Part shown: in pieces, positions 44,688 to 53,485 of the stretch | Layout of the letters: every line of letters begins with the position of its first letter | How positions within the stretch are numbered: position 1 is the first letter of the stretch | Origin: Bacteroidaceae bacterium | GTDB taxonomy: Bacteria; Bacteroidota; Bacteroidia; Bacteroidales; Bacteroidaceae | Length of the DNA stretch: 56,691 bases | Assembly: GCA_024683455.1 (NCBI GenBank) | Contig: JAIKYE010000046.1 | Span: forward strand, 1-56,691 | Direction: 5' to 3' | Made by a program: the position numbers and the translations under genes | The notes under the pieces: generated by a model | What the model saw: only the letters and a program-made list of their open reading frames with translations | Told to the model about the DNA's origin: nothing | Databases searched by the model: none

Positions 44688-45783
44688 ATTTTTTTTTATA
44701 GCTTGCAAACTTTATTTTAATTCTGGTTCCATCTTCAAAATATGCCACATATCCTTCTTCATTTTTTTTGTCAATAGAATAAAGCGCATTCCAATCGTTG
44801 AGATCTGAATAGCTACTTACTTTGGGGAAAGAAAGGCCCAATATCTCTTCTGGCAAAATATTTTTCTGTTTGATGTTGTCGTATGCTCCAATCAGAAAAA
44901 GATCCTCTGTACTTCCATAGTCTACGACATGTTTGTCCTTTGGATAAATTATTTCAAAAAAATAGGTGTAGCTCTTGTTCATTTTGCCAATAACATCGGC
45001 ATGTTTCGTGTATAAAATCCTTGTACCATTTAATGCTTGAAGAGTGTTAAATGATCCCCTGGTGGCAATAAATGGAGCGTCTTCAATCCAATATAATATA
45101 CCAAGGGCACCATCTTTTTTTTCGTAAATTCGAAATTTGCATTCTGCTTCAGGAAAGAAATGTTCAAACATTTGGTATTCCTCAAAGAATTTCTTTAATG
45201 GGCGATATTTAATATTATTTCTGTTATCAGTAATTAGTCCACGGCACCATAAAGTGATTTCATCCCACAACTGTGCCTTTTTGCATCGTGATGTATAGTT
45301 ATAGATATAAATATCTTTATCATGATGTTTTTCTTTTGTTACATAGTTATTATAACACAACCAGTTTATTGCTCTTGCAGGAAGTCTGGAAGGGTAAATG
45401 TGAAGTAATACAGACAACTGCGAAAGTTGAAGAAATCTTTCTGCCTCTTCATATTCAAGGAAACCTGCCCATGCAATTTCTTTAGTATCAATTGGACTAA
45501 TATCGGGCATTTTCTCAATTCTGGCTACAAAATATATGATACGTCTTTGAAATCCTGGCAAATTCACATTCATTAAATAGGGGGGGGGCTCAATAAGATG
45601 AGATGGAATTCTTATGCCAGTTTCTTCATAGGTTTCTCTAATTGCTGCATCAAAAGGCGACTCGTGTAGATTTATAAGCCCTTTGGGTATTGATAAATGG
45701 CATCCATCATGGTCTCCCGATTGCTTAACCAGCAATATCATATTCTTGCAAAGAACAACAAGCCCTGCGGAAACATGTTTCAT
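44668..45783 (-). CDS. Nudix hydrolase fused to Rnl1-like RNA ligase domain
   Basis: A 371-residue fusion. Residues 1-135 are a Nudix domain: SIPKG, G35, E41, and RETYEETGI (49-57) complete the Nudix box. Residues 150-371 resemble T4 RNA ligase 1: WCRGLITDNRNN (179-190), LKKFF, nucleotidyl-transfer motif I EKKDG with Lys222 as candidate nucleophile, motif III FFEIIYP and VDYG, motif IV EEGYVAYFEDG (342-352) and motif V IKIKF. Both active sites look intact. C9 at 45580-45588 encodes Pro66-68 within the Nudix domain and could slip. Proposed activity: hydrolysis of a nucleoside-diphosphate-linked group (such as an RNA 5' cap) plus RNA end joining; this is inference. It starts 6 bases after the previous ligase gene. 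Confidence 0.85.
   Translation of the reverse strand: MKHVSAGLVVLCKNMILLVKQSGDHDGCHLSIPKGLINLHESPFDAAIRETYEETGIRIPSHLIEPPPYLMNVNLPGFQRRIIYFVARIEKMPDISPIDTKEIAWAGFLEYEEAERFLQLSQLSVLLHIYPSRLPARAINWLCYNNYVTKEKHHDKDIYIYNYTSRCKKAQLWDEITLWCRGLITDNRNNIKYRPLKKFFEEYQMFEHFFPEAECKFRIYEKKDGALGILYWIEDAPFIATRGSFNTLQALNGTRILYTKHADVIGKMNKSYTYFFEIIYPKDKHVVDYGSTEDLFLIGAYDNIKQKNILPEEILGLSFPKVSSYSDLNDWNALYSIDKKNEEGYVAYFEDGTRIKIKFASYKKKYELLYV
45580..45588 (-). repeat. Homopolymeric C9 tract inside the Nudix-ligase gene
   Basis: Nine consecutive C on the coding strand (G on the plus strand) encode Pro66-Pro68. It is the longest G/C homopolymer I noticed in the window; a one-base slip would truncate the Nudix domain and remove the ligase domain. 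Confidence 0.85.
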
Positions 45784-45789
45784 CTTCTA

Positions 45790-46893
45790 TTATTTTAGAT
45801 AGCGATTCTTCCAATCAATTACTATTGATTCGTATATGTGCGGATGCTTGAACCTGTATTCGATATCAAAGACCTCTTTCGTTTTTGGTTTAAGCGCCCC
45901 CCAATCTCTTATTTCATTTACATCGTGGTTAGACAGGATGTCATTCTTGACTTTTCTTAGCCAACTTTCAAATCCCATCAAATAGAAATAGCTTGGAATA
46001 CTATTTCTTAATGAAAGAAGATTATGGTCACCAGAGGACATTTCACACCAAACATCGAAATTGGATACGATACGTTCTTTTATACCCATTTTATTTCTCA
46101 GTTCATGCTGTTTACAGTAGATCTTTTTTTCACAAGCAATTATAGAATCAAGTTGTGAATGTACCTCTTGATACCATGGGAATTTTAATTTGATCATTTC
46201 TCCATTTTCGAAATACAACACAAAACCCTCTTGATTTGGAAGATTAAGAGAAGCCAAATCGTTTAGATTAGTGATATGACCATATTGAGATGTATAATCA
46301 TATGCTTTCATGAATCCAATATCTGGAAGTTCCATCGGCTTGCATGTTTGTTTGTCAATCATCCCAATCAAGTACAAGTCGCGAGTGTCTCCATAATCAA
46401 TTAAGACATTTGATTCCGGATAAACCGCTTCAAAAATATACGTGTATCTTTTATCTAATTTGCGGATATCCTTTAAATGTTTTTCGTATAAAATTTTAGT
46501 TGCTTCCAATGCCTTGGGATTCGTAAATGAGCGCTGAGTGGCAAGATAGGGTTTGTCATTAAGCCAGTATAAGGTACACATGGTTCCGTCAACTTTCTCC
46601 AAGATTCTGAATTTGCCTTGCGGCATCCTCATAATCTGATTATCGTTTAGCAATATCATGTTTTTATTTAAATACTGTTTAAATGTCCAAAACTTTTTAA
46701 AGGGATGTTCTACGATATTGCCATCGCCATCCACAATCATTCCGCGACAATGTATGGATATATCATCCCAGATGCGTGGTTTGTCATTATCTTGAAAATA
46801 TCCATAGATGTATAGATTGGCATTAGGATGTTTCTCAACACAGACTATAGTCTTATCTACGTATTCGTTTAATGTTTCGATGTTAAATTTCAT
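45790..46893 (-). CDS. T4 Rnl1-like RNA ligase
   Basis: A 367-residue protein with the T4 RNA ligase 1 order of motifs: HCRGMIVDGDGN (48-59), HPFKKFW (63-69), motif I EKVDG with Lys100 as nucleophile (T4 Rnl1 uses Lys99), motif III YIFEAVYP and IDYGDTRDLYLIG, motif IV QEGFVLYFENG and motif V MIKLKFPWY, followed by a helical C-terminal region (about 250-367). Rnl1 enzymes join 5'-phosphate and 3'-OH RNA ends with ATP; in T4, Rnl1 repairs tRNA cut by PrrC. No nuclease partner was seen here. Its start overlaps the 413-residue gene by 11 bases, so expression is coupled to the export genes. Confidence 0.88.
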   Translation of the reverse strand: MKFNIETLNEYVDKTIVCVEKHPNANLYIYGYFQDNDKPRIWDDISIHCRGMIVDGDGNIVEHPFKKFWTFKQYLNKNMILLNDNQIMRMPQGKFRILEKVDGTMCTLYWLNDKPYLATQRSFTNPKALEATKILYEKHLKDIRKLDKRYTYIFEAVYPESNVLIDYGDTRDLYLIGMIDKQTCKPMELPDIGFMKAYDYTSQYGHITNLNDLASLNLPNQEGFVLYFENGEMIKLKFPWYQEVHSQLDSIIACEKKIYCKQHELRNKMGIKERIVSNFDVWCEMSSGDHNLLSLRNSIPSYFYLMGFESWLRKVKNDILSNHDVNEIRDWGALKPKTKEVFDIEYRFKHPHIYESIVIDWKNRYLK

Positions 46894-48124
46894 TGCTTAT
46901 AAACTTTACACAATAAGGAATGTATGATAAATAAAAGGCGGAAATATCAAAAGAATGAAACAAATGTTTTGTAATTTCTTCAAAGAGTAAATCACGATGA
47001 TCATTTTTCTTACAAATTATCTTGAGTTTCTCAAGCTTGTTGATATAATTAAGATAATCCGTTTTACAATTCTCAAACGAATCCCATTCAGAAATCATAT
47101 CGGTATAATTAGAAAAAAGCATTGAAGCATTTTCTAGACACAAAGAATGATATTCCTTTGCAATCTTGTTACCCAGAACTCCCATAATTCTATGACTAAT
47201 AAGATATCTGACATTGTCAGACATGGATATCCAAGAATATTTTTGGTATATTTTGTTGTTCGTAAGAGTGAAATCAGGGAAGTCGTGATATAATATCTTG
47301 CCATTTAGGATATATACATATATCATTTCTGTAATAATTTTATCAGAGGATGTTGATTCTGATGTTCCCGAAAGGACAATACTCTGAAAATCAGAGATCA
47401 TTTCTATTATGTCCATCTGCACCTGATGACTAAAAAAATCGGGAGTATAGTTGATCTCATAATATGGAATTCTTATGTTTTGACATAATAATTCAGTTGA
47501 ATGGCTATATAGCAATTTTTGCATTGCTATCAAAGCATCTCTACTTTCCTTGACATTGTTAAAATACAAAGAAAAAACGGCATCCTTTCTATACGTAGTA
47601 TTATAGAACTGGAGATCTGTTACTGCTTTATCGAGGAAATTTTTTGCATGACTTTGAATTGGTATTAGTACATTAAAAATAAAGTTCAGGTCGCTCGAAA
47701 TATTATAAAACCTAATAGAGAATTTATTGTCATTTAACTTCACTTTTTTTTCGCTGCTATCCCAAGCATATGATATTTGAGGGGCCTTTTCTAAATCATT
47801 ATGTAACAAAATTGGCTCTAGTGATTGAAAAATATCACGGCTTATATCTAAATCATCCTTCAGGCATAATGTAGATGTAAACAAGGAGGGAACAAGAATA
47901 TCCCGAGACAGAATTAAAGACATACATGTCTCAAGATTTAGTTCATATAAACAAATTATATATCCCTCTTCTTCCCATTGTTTTCTTCTCATGCGAACAT
48001 TATTGTCGTTTACTCCAACCAACGTCATTTCCTTATTTTCTTTGTTCTGCTTAAGAAACAATGACTGCTGAAGAAAGAATGATTTTTTTAAGCAGATGTC
48101 TATCTCCTGGCTGATTTTCTTCAT
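46883..48124 (-). CDS. Unassigned 413-residue protein, weak HopA1-like pattern
   Basis: No firm family. There is no signal peptide or membrane segment. The stretch SIRFYNISSDLNFIFNVLIP followed about 40 residues later by YRKDAVFSLYFNN resembles, to my eye, the RFYW...Y-R-DAAVLY pattern of HopA1-like proteins, which accompany kinases in class V lanthipeptide pathways. If right, this would point to peptide modification, but the match is weak. It starts 4 bases after the HlyD-type gene and overlaps the RNA ligase gene by 11 bases, so it belongs to the operon. The C-terminal part (300-413) is mostly helical. Confidence 0.6.
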   Translation of the reverse strand: MKKISQEIDICLKKSFFLQQSLFLKQNKENKEMTLVGVNDNNVRMRRKQWEEEGYIICLYELNLETCMSLILSRDILVPSLFTSTLCLKDDLDISRDIFQSLEPILLHNDLEKAPQISYAWDSSEKKVKLNDNKFSIRFYNISSDLNFIFNVLIPIQSHAKNFLDKAVTDLQFYNTTYRKDAVFSLYFNNVKESRDALIAMQKLLYSHSTELLCQNIRIPYYEINYTPDFFSHQVQMDIIEMISDFQSIVLSGTSESTSSDKIITEMIYVYILNGKILYHDFPDFTLTNNKIYQKYSWISMSDNVRYLISHRIMGVLGNKIAKEYHSLCLENASMLFSNYTDMISEWDSFENCKTDYLNYINKLEKLKIICKKNDHRDLLFEEITKHLFHSFDISAFYLSYIPYCVKFISNEI

Positions 48125-48128
48125 TTAG

Positions 48129-49502
48129 TTATAATTTTACATTTCCTATATTTGGTGCGACTTCATTTCTCTGAGAATCTTCTTTTTCTCTAGTGACATT
48201 TCCCCCTTTTTTACTTGACGATGTGATTGCCTTAAGTTTATTAAAAAGCAAAAGAATGAGTTTCTTCTTGGCTGTTATTATTTCAGCCTGACCATACATT
48301 GATTCTGCGAAGGAGAGCATATGGTTATTGTCACTTTTTAGGCCGTTAGGCATATCAATATATATAAGATACCCTTTGTCAACCGTATTCATTGATATAC
48401 TTTTGACAAAACCTTGCAATGATCCATACTCCTGATAAGGGTATAACATCATGTCCAAATTTACAGGGTTACCAATGGATACATCCCCAGATCCTTCTGA
48501 GGATAAAAATGCAACTGCATAATATGAATTATTCTTATAAATGATATTATATATAGGTTCACCTAATGTTACGAAGGATCCTTCGGAAATAATGCTGGCA
48601 TACTCTGCTATACATTCATCAGGAGCAATAAAGACATATGCTTTTTCCCAGTTCTTAATTTGTATGACTAATCTATGGAAGGCATCGTTCAGAGAAACTC
48701 TGGCTTCTTCCATGGCGTTGTTAATTCCATCTATAATTTGGTTTCTCTTAATCAAATTCTGAACGGTCGAACTATGAGTCAGGTTTATCTCCTGTTCTAA
48801 AGTGAGAATCTTATTCCTTGCTTCCAAATATTGAATGTTCGATCTATCAAACTCATCTTTAGTAATGATTTCGTTATCATATAGAATGGAATCGGATTTT
48901 GTATAAAACTCTCGTATCTCTCTTTCGTTATTATAGGAGTTTAACAGTTCCTCGCGATTAGTTATAGATTTCATGTTTGCATCAATCTGTTTGTTAATCA
49001 AAGATAAAGTGTGTTCATAATCATTATGGCCTTCTAATAATTGGTGATATTTAATAAACGCCACCTTAAATGCAAAAAAATCAGTTTCAATGTCTCCCAA
49101 TAGATATGTACTTCGAAGCAACTCTTCTATATTTGCCCCCCTTTCCCATATTTTGGCATTACTAATCCAATGCTTTAGAGCCAAAACGTCTTTATAATCT
49201 GCGGGATTTTCAATTACTGCCAGATATTGTCCCTTATAACATTTTAGCGCGGATTTTTTCTCAATAATATGTATTTTGCCATTTGTCTGGGCATTAAGCG
49301 TTATAGGAGGATTGGTTGAGATAACTTTTGCCTCCGCATAAACTCTTTCTGGGATTTCAATTATAAATCCTAAAACAAAGATAGTCAACACAAATACAAC
49401 TAGTCCATATACAATATATGATGTATACCGATCAGGCATTCTTTGGGCTACATCATAAAACTCTTCTGTATGTTCTGTTTGTTTATTCATTTTCAGCATC
49501 AA
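48129..49502 (-). CDS. HlyD-type periplasmic adaptor of the exporter
   Basis: A 457-residue membrane fusion protein: cytoplasmic N-terminus, one membrane segment (YGLVVFVLTIFVLGFIIEI, about 33-51), a lipoyl-like half (PITLNAQTNGKIHIIEKKS, YLAVIENPADY), a long helical hairpin (about 120-290), the second lipoyl/beta part (ISEGSFVTLGEPIYNII) and a beta-barrel region (SIGNPVNLDMMLYPYQEYGS). It links the PCAT exporter to the TolC-like channel. Its start overlaps the end of the ABC gene by 20 bases, indicating coupled translation. Confidence 0.85.
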   Translation of the reverse strand: MMLKMNKQTEHTEEFYDVAQRMPDRYTSYIVYGLVVFVLTIFVLGFIIEIPERVYAEAKVISTNPPITLNAQTNGKIHIIEKKSALKCYKGQYLAVIENPADYKDVLALKHWISNAKIWERGANIEELLRSTYLLGDIETDFFAFKVAFIKYHQLLEGHNDYEHTLSLINKQIDANMKSITNREELLNSYNNEREIREFYTKSDSILYDNEIITKDEFDRSNIQYLEARNKILTLEQEINLTHSSTVQNLIKRNQIIDGINNAMEEARVSLNDAFHRLVIQIKNWEKAYVFIAPDECIAEYASIISEGSFVTLGEPIYNIIYKNNSYYAVAFLSSEGSGDVSIGNPVNLDMMLYPYQEYGSLQGFVKSISMNTVDKGYLIYIDMPNGLKSDNNHMLSFAESMYGQAEIITAKKKLILLLFNKLKAITSSSKKGGNVTREKEDSQRNEVAPNIGNVKL

Positions 49503-51744
49503 CTAATGAAACAAAACTATTTTCATTGATAGTGACTTCTTGGTTCTTGAATAGTTCGTAATACACGCCTTTCTTCTTGTATAATGTATTATGCGTACCC
49601 ACCTCTGCGATACTTCCATTTTTGAAAACAATTGTTAAATCTGAACGTTTTACAGATGACAATCGATGCGCAACAAGGATTGTCGTTGGATGATATGGGA
49701 GATTTTTAATAGCCTCAATGATTGAAAGTTCACAGTTTGAATCTAGAGAACTGGTAAGCTCATCCAGAAACAGATAGTCGGGATTATTATATATAGCTCT
49801 TGCAAAAAGAATCCTTTGTTTCTGACCCTCACTCACGCCTTTCCCGTTTTCTTGAATCCTTGTCTCGTATCCCATAGGCCTTCTTTCAATGTCAGATTTT
49901 ATGTTAGCTATATCCACGACTTGTTGCAAACGTTCTGCACTATATTCTCGACCGAATACAATATTATCTAAAATTGTTTCATTAAGTAACCCACTATCTT
50001 GGGAAAGCAAACCGATCTTATTTCTCCACTCCTCTATGGGGATAGAAGTGAGTTTTGTGTTTCCTATCAATATACTGCCAGAATTAGGTGCATATAATCC
50101 GGAAAGTAATTTAATTATAGTGGACTTCCCACAACCGCTGTCTCCAACTATTGCAATCATTTTACCCTTAGGGATAATGCATGATATGTTTTGCAAAACA
50201 TAATCATCATTGGCACTATATTTAAAAAAGATATTCTTAAGGATTAGAGGAGCAGAGTAATCAATGAGTTCCGCCTTGAAATTTCCTACACTATTATATT
50301 CAGCGGGTTTGCTGATGATTTCCTGTATACGTGCATAACTGATATTAGCCAATTGAACTGATACAATAAACTGAATGACTCCTTCCATAGGAGTTGACAA
50401 TTGACCTATTATGTACTGCACAGCTATTAGCATACCCATAGACATTTCTCCCCCAGTAACGGAAATTGCAGCTAAATAGATTAGAATCAGATCTTTAGAT
50501 GAATTAATTAGGGATGAACCGAAATTCTGCAACTGATCAACATTTAGTAGTTTAATTCTGGTCTTAAATAATTTAATCTGTACTTTTTCCCACTGCCAGC
50601 GTTTAAAAATACCATAATTGAAACTTTTTATGTCGCCCATATTGGAAAGCATTTCTATCCACTGACTTTGATTTTGGGCAAGAAAAGTAAAATACCTAAT
50701 GTCTATCTTTTTTCTAATATTCCAAAAGAACAGCACCCAGCCACAATATATTGCGCTCCCAATCAAGAAAGTCCATAAAATCAAAGTGTTGTAATAAAAT
50801 AGTATTATGGCAAATACGATAAGTTGTAATACAGATAGAATAAAGTTAAAACCGCTACTCATTATGAATGACTCCAAGCGGTCATAGTCATTGTTTCGTT
50901 GCATGATATCACCCATCAAGCGAGTCTCAAAAAAACTTAACGGAAGCCTGAACATCTTAGTGATAAAATCTGATTGCATGGAGAGTTTGGTCCGAACGGA
51001 GAAATGAGTCGTAAATAATTGTTGAAGCCAAGAACTCATGGACTTACTAACGGTAAGCGCGAGACTTGCTATTAGCATTATGGTGATAAAGTCATAATCC
51101 TTTGAAGGAATACCTATATCTATAATATTTTGCGTAATGATTGGGAACAACAAATTCAAAGCTGTTATCACCAATAAAAGAAGAAATATCTTTGTAATAG
51201 AACTAATTGATGATTTAGTGTAGTCCCAGATAAATTTCAGAACATCTAAGACGGATTGTTGCTGCCTTGGCACCGAAACTCTCGTGAAAAAATCGCCTGT
51301 TGGTTCAGAGATGATACAAACGCCCCTTTTCTTTATCTTGTTACCATCATCAAACTTGTAAGTTAGCCAACCTTCCGCAAATTCTTTTATTGAGTATTTG
51401 CAAAGACCACACTGTGGGTCTGAAACAAAGATTTTCTTACTTGTAATTTTATATACAACAATAAAATGATGATTTTTCCAATGAACAACGCAAGGCAAAG
51501 GTACTTCGTTTCTAAACTTCCAATACGAAAGTCTGTATGCTTGGCTTCTGAGTTTAACTTTCTCGGACGCTTTAATAAAGTCATAAACCGATATGCCCTC
51601 TTTTTTTATACCACATATCTCTCGTAGATATTCCATATCATAAAAAGATTTGTAATATTTGCATATTATTTGTAGACAAGCAGGACCACAGTCCTTGCTC
51701 TCTAGTTGGCGTACTGACGGGAATTTGGGTTTAAATAATGACAT
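49483..51744 (-). CDS. Peptidase-containing ABC transporter (PCAT, C39 family)
   Basis: A 753-residue exporter for GG-leader substrates. Residues 1-150 are a C39 protease: Q13 and catalytic C19 in QLESKDCGPACLQ, His in HHFIVVYK (92-93) and Asp in VSDP (D109), so leader cleavage should be active. Residues 165-470 carry the six-helix membrane domain. The ATPase domain has Walker A GDSGCGKST, signature GVSEGQKQR, Walker B YLFLDELTSSLD and the H-loop VAHRLSSVK. It cuts the leader after Gly-Gly and moves the cargo across the inner membrane with ATP. The start codon overlaps the NTase stop by one base (TAATG). Confidence 0.95.
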   Translation of the reverse strand: MSLFKPKFPSVRQLESKDCGPACLQIICKYYKSFYDMEYLREICGIKKEGISVYDFIKASEKVKLRSQAYRLSYWKFRNEVPLPCVVHWKNHHFIVVYKITSKKIFVSDPQCGLCKYSIKEFAEGWLTYKFDDGNKIKKRGVCIISEPTGDFFTRVSVPRQQQSVLDVLKFIWDYTKSSISSITKIFLLLLVITALNLLFPIITQNIIDIGIPSKDYDFITIMLIASLALTVSKSMSSWLQQLFTTHFSVRTKLSMQSDFITKMFRLPLSFFETRLMGDIMQRNNDYDRLESFIMSSGFNFILSVLQLIVFAIILFYYNTLILWTFLIGSAIYCGWVLFFWNIRKKIDIRYFTFLAQNQSQWIEMLSNMGDIKSFNYGIFKRWQWEKVQIKLFKTRIKLLNVDQLQNFGSSLINSSKDLILIYLAAISVTGGEMSMGMLIAVQYIIGQLSTPMEGVIQFIVSVQLANISYARIQEIISKPAEYNSVGNFKAELIDYSAPLILKNIFFKYSANDDYVLQNISCIIPKGKMIAIVGDSGCGKSTIIKLLSGLYAPNSGSILIGNTKLTSIPIEEWRNKIGLLSQDSGLLNETILDNIVFGREYSAERLQQVVDIANIKSDIERRPMGYETRIQENGKGVSEGQKQRILFARAIYNNPDYLFLDELTSSLDSNCELSIIEAIKNLPYHPTTILVAHRLSSVKRSDLTIVFKNGSIAEVGTHNTLYKKKGVYYELFKNQEVTINENSFVSLVDAENE

Positions 51745-53252
51745 TAAGATAAAAATTTCGAGCAGTTATAACAAATGATCAATTTCTGATAACTATCCAA
51801 CGAAAAAACAGATAATACATGATTGAAAATGTTATAAATAATGCTGTGAGAGTTCACTTTGAAAAGAGCAGCATTGTATGGCATTTTTTTACTGTTTGCT
51901 GAAACATGTACAATGCTATGACACATTCTGGTGATTTCTTTCGTATCAATAATCTCTGATTTAAACACCTTTTCTATAAAAAGGTGCATTTCATTTTTTG
52001 ATTTTGCATAAACCCCATCAAGGATGGGCATAATATTATTATGTCTTCCTGCTAGCATGGCATGAGATGCTCGACCGTTGATATTAATTGCATCAGGCAG
52101 ATATAGCATGATAATAGTATGCATAAAGACATCTAATTGCTGACCAAGAATTCGAAAAAGAGAAAAGCACATGATATAACCCAGTTCTACCCCTCTATTA
52201 GCACAATCTGATTCGAGCATGAGATTAAAACATTCTATAAATAATCCGTTTATTTCATCGCGATACTGTTTATCGCCAAAGATATTTAGATGAAAAAAAA
52301 TGGTATTGTATGGGAAAATGATTTTAGGCATAATATGGAACACATCCTTCGCAAGGAGATTATTTATATTGCTTAACAAGCAATTTCTCTTGTATTTGTC
52401 CCCAATGATAGCAATGTAAGTTCCTCTAGCATATATATTGCAATTACCAACATAAAATGCATAAACTTGAATTCCAGGTATATTATTATTCAGGCTGCAT
52501 AATATATTCTTTACAGTCTCTTCATAGATTCTTTCGTCTGGAACGAAAATCATAGAATCATTATCTGGAGATTTTTCAAGTAAGGTGTCCGAGGATGAAT
52601 AATTACAATGTAGCTCGCAAATACTATTAAGTACACTCTTTATATTGTTTGTGTATTTGTCCACGTCATGTGAAATAAGGAAATCATGTAAAGCCTCATT
52701 AAGAAATTGATATTGACTAGGATGAGATCTCATTATTTTGTCTAAAAATCTGCATTGAGGTGCTAATAGTCCCACGAGTATTTGTTGCGTAAGAATATGA
52801 ACATTTAAGGTGACTCCTAACGCATTCTCATTCTCACCTAAATATATTAGATCCTCAGATATGTCGTGCACCTTATTCATTAAAGTTCTTTCGGACAAAG
52901 AAGGCTCAATACCATTTAATAGTTCTTTTATTGATTGGAGTATACCCTCTTGATCTAACAAGATATGACCTTTCTTAAAAACAGAAAAGAACACGAACTC
53001 TTCTTTTATGAAATCATCGCATATTAGTTCGAACACCTTATTTATCGGGAATACTATAAGATGATATAATTCCTTATTCTTTTGGAATTTTGTCGTTGTC
53101 TGACGGTTGGCAAGTTTAGATATAACAACCAAATCCACATCAGAGTTTTTATTCTGTTTATTTTCCGCATAACTACCTGATAGCATTATGCCAACAACAT
53201 CTTCCTTGTTTATTGTATTATATACAATTTTTATTAAATAGTCATTATCCAC
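51744..53252 (-). CDS. MNT-like nucleotidyltransferase-domain protein (502 aa)
   Basis: First gene of the export operon. The N-terminal domain has the pol-beta superfamily motif GSYAENKQNKNSDVDLVV (26-43) with G26, S27 and the metal-binding pair D38/D40. A third carboxylate was not seen: the expected strand reads LYHLIVFP. The remaining 400 residues are helical and of unknown family. MNT-like enzymes can adenylylate proteins, RNA or small molecules; here the target could be the cargo, tRNA or another RNA, given the two RNA ligases. No HEPN partner gene was found next to it. Confidence 0.75.
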   Translation of the reverse strand: MDNDYLIKIVYNTINKEDVVGIMLSGSYAENKQNKNSDVDLVVISKLANRQTTTKFQKNKELYHLIVFPINKVFELICDDFIKEEFVFFSVFKKGHILLDQEGILQSIKELLNGIEPSLSERTLMNKVHDISEDLIYLGENENALGVTLNVHILTQQILVGLLAPQCRFLDKIMRSHPSQYQFLNEALHDFLISHDVDKYTNNIKSVLNSICELHCNYSSSDTLLEKSPDNDSMIFVPDERIYEETVKNILCSLNNNIPGIQVYAFYVGNCNIYARGTYIAIIGDKYKRNCLLSNINNLLAKDVFHIMPKIIFPYNTIFFHLNIFGDKQYRDEINGLFIECFNLMLESDCANRGVELGYIMCFSLFRILGQQLDVFMHTIIMLYLPDAININGRASHAMLAGRHNNIMPILDGVYAKSKNEMHLFIEKVFKSEIIDTKEITRMCHSIVHVSANSKKMPYNAALFKVNSHSIIYNIFNHVLSVFSLDSYQKLIICYNCSKFLS

Positions 53253-53282
53253 AGAATCGTATCATTCTATTTTATTTAATTG

Positions 53283-53314
53283 CTAAGGTAAAAGTTTATA
53301 CATATTGCTTCAAA
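53283..53314 (-). promoter_or_regulatory. Promoter of the export/RNA-ligase operon
   Basis: On the minus strand TTTG (53314-53311), a 20-base spacer and TACCTTAG (53290-53283), one base off TAnnTTTG. It lies 30 bases before the NTase start codon. The off-consensus -7 box suits a promoter needing an activator such as the divergent LuxR-type protein. Confidence 0.6.
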
Positions 53315-53366
53315 ATGTTTTTTTTGAATTTTAATGATGGTTTCTGAAAATATATACTTCAGAACA

Positions 53367-53380
53367 TGTACTTAAGTACA
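53367..53380. promoter_or_regulatory. Palindromic candidate operator in the divergent region
   Basis: TGTACTTAAGTACA is a perfect 14-bp palindrome located between the two divergent promoters. It is a plausible dimer binding site for the LuxR-type regulator encoded next to it. Confidence 0.5.
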
Positions 53381-53443
53381 CATTCAGGTGTTTTTTATCG
53401 AATTTTAACGCATAGAAACTAAGGAATTTTCTTCTGAATAATT

Positions 53444-53451
53444 AACTTTGC
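53444..53451 (+). promoter_or_regulatory. -7 box of the LuxR-type regulator gene
   Basis: TAACTTTG, 34 bases before the ATG at 53486. No clear -33 box at the usual spacing. Confidence 0.55.
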
Positions 53452-53485
53452 AATAAAAATTGAACGCATAATTCTGGTTTGCACA

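Noticed and set aside
51744..53252. MNT-HEPN toxin-antitoxin pair
   Set aside because: No HEPN-type small gene is next to the NTase; its neighbours are the PCAT exporter and the divergent regulator.
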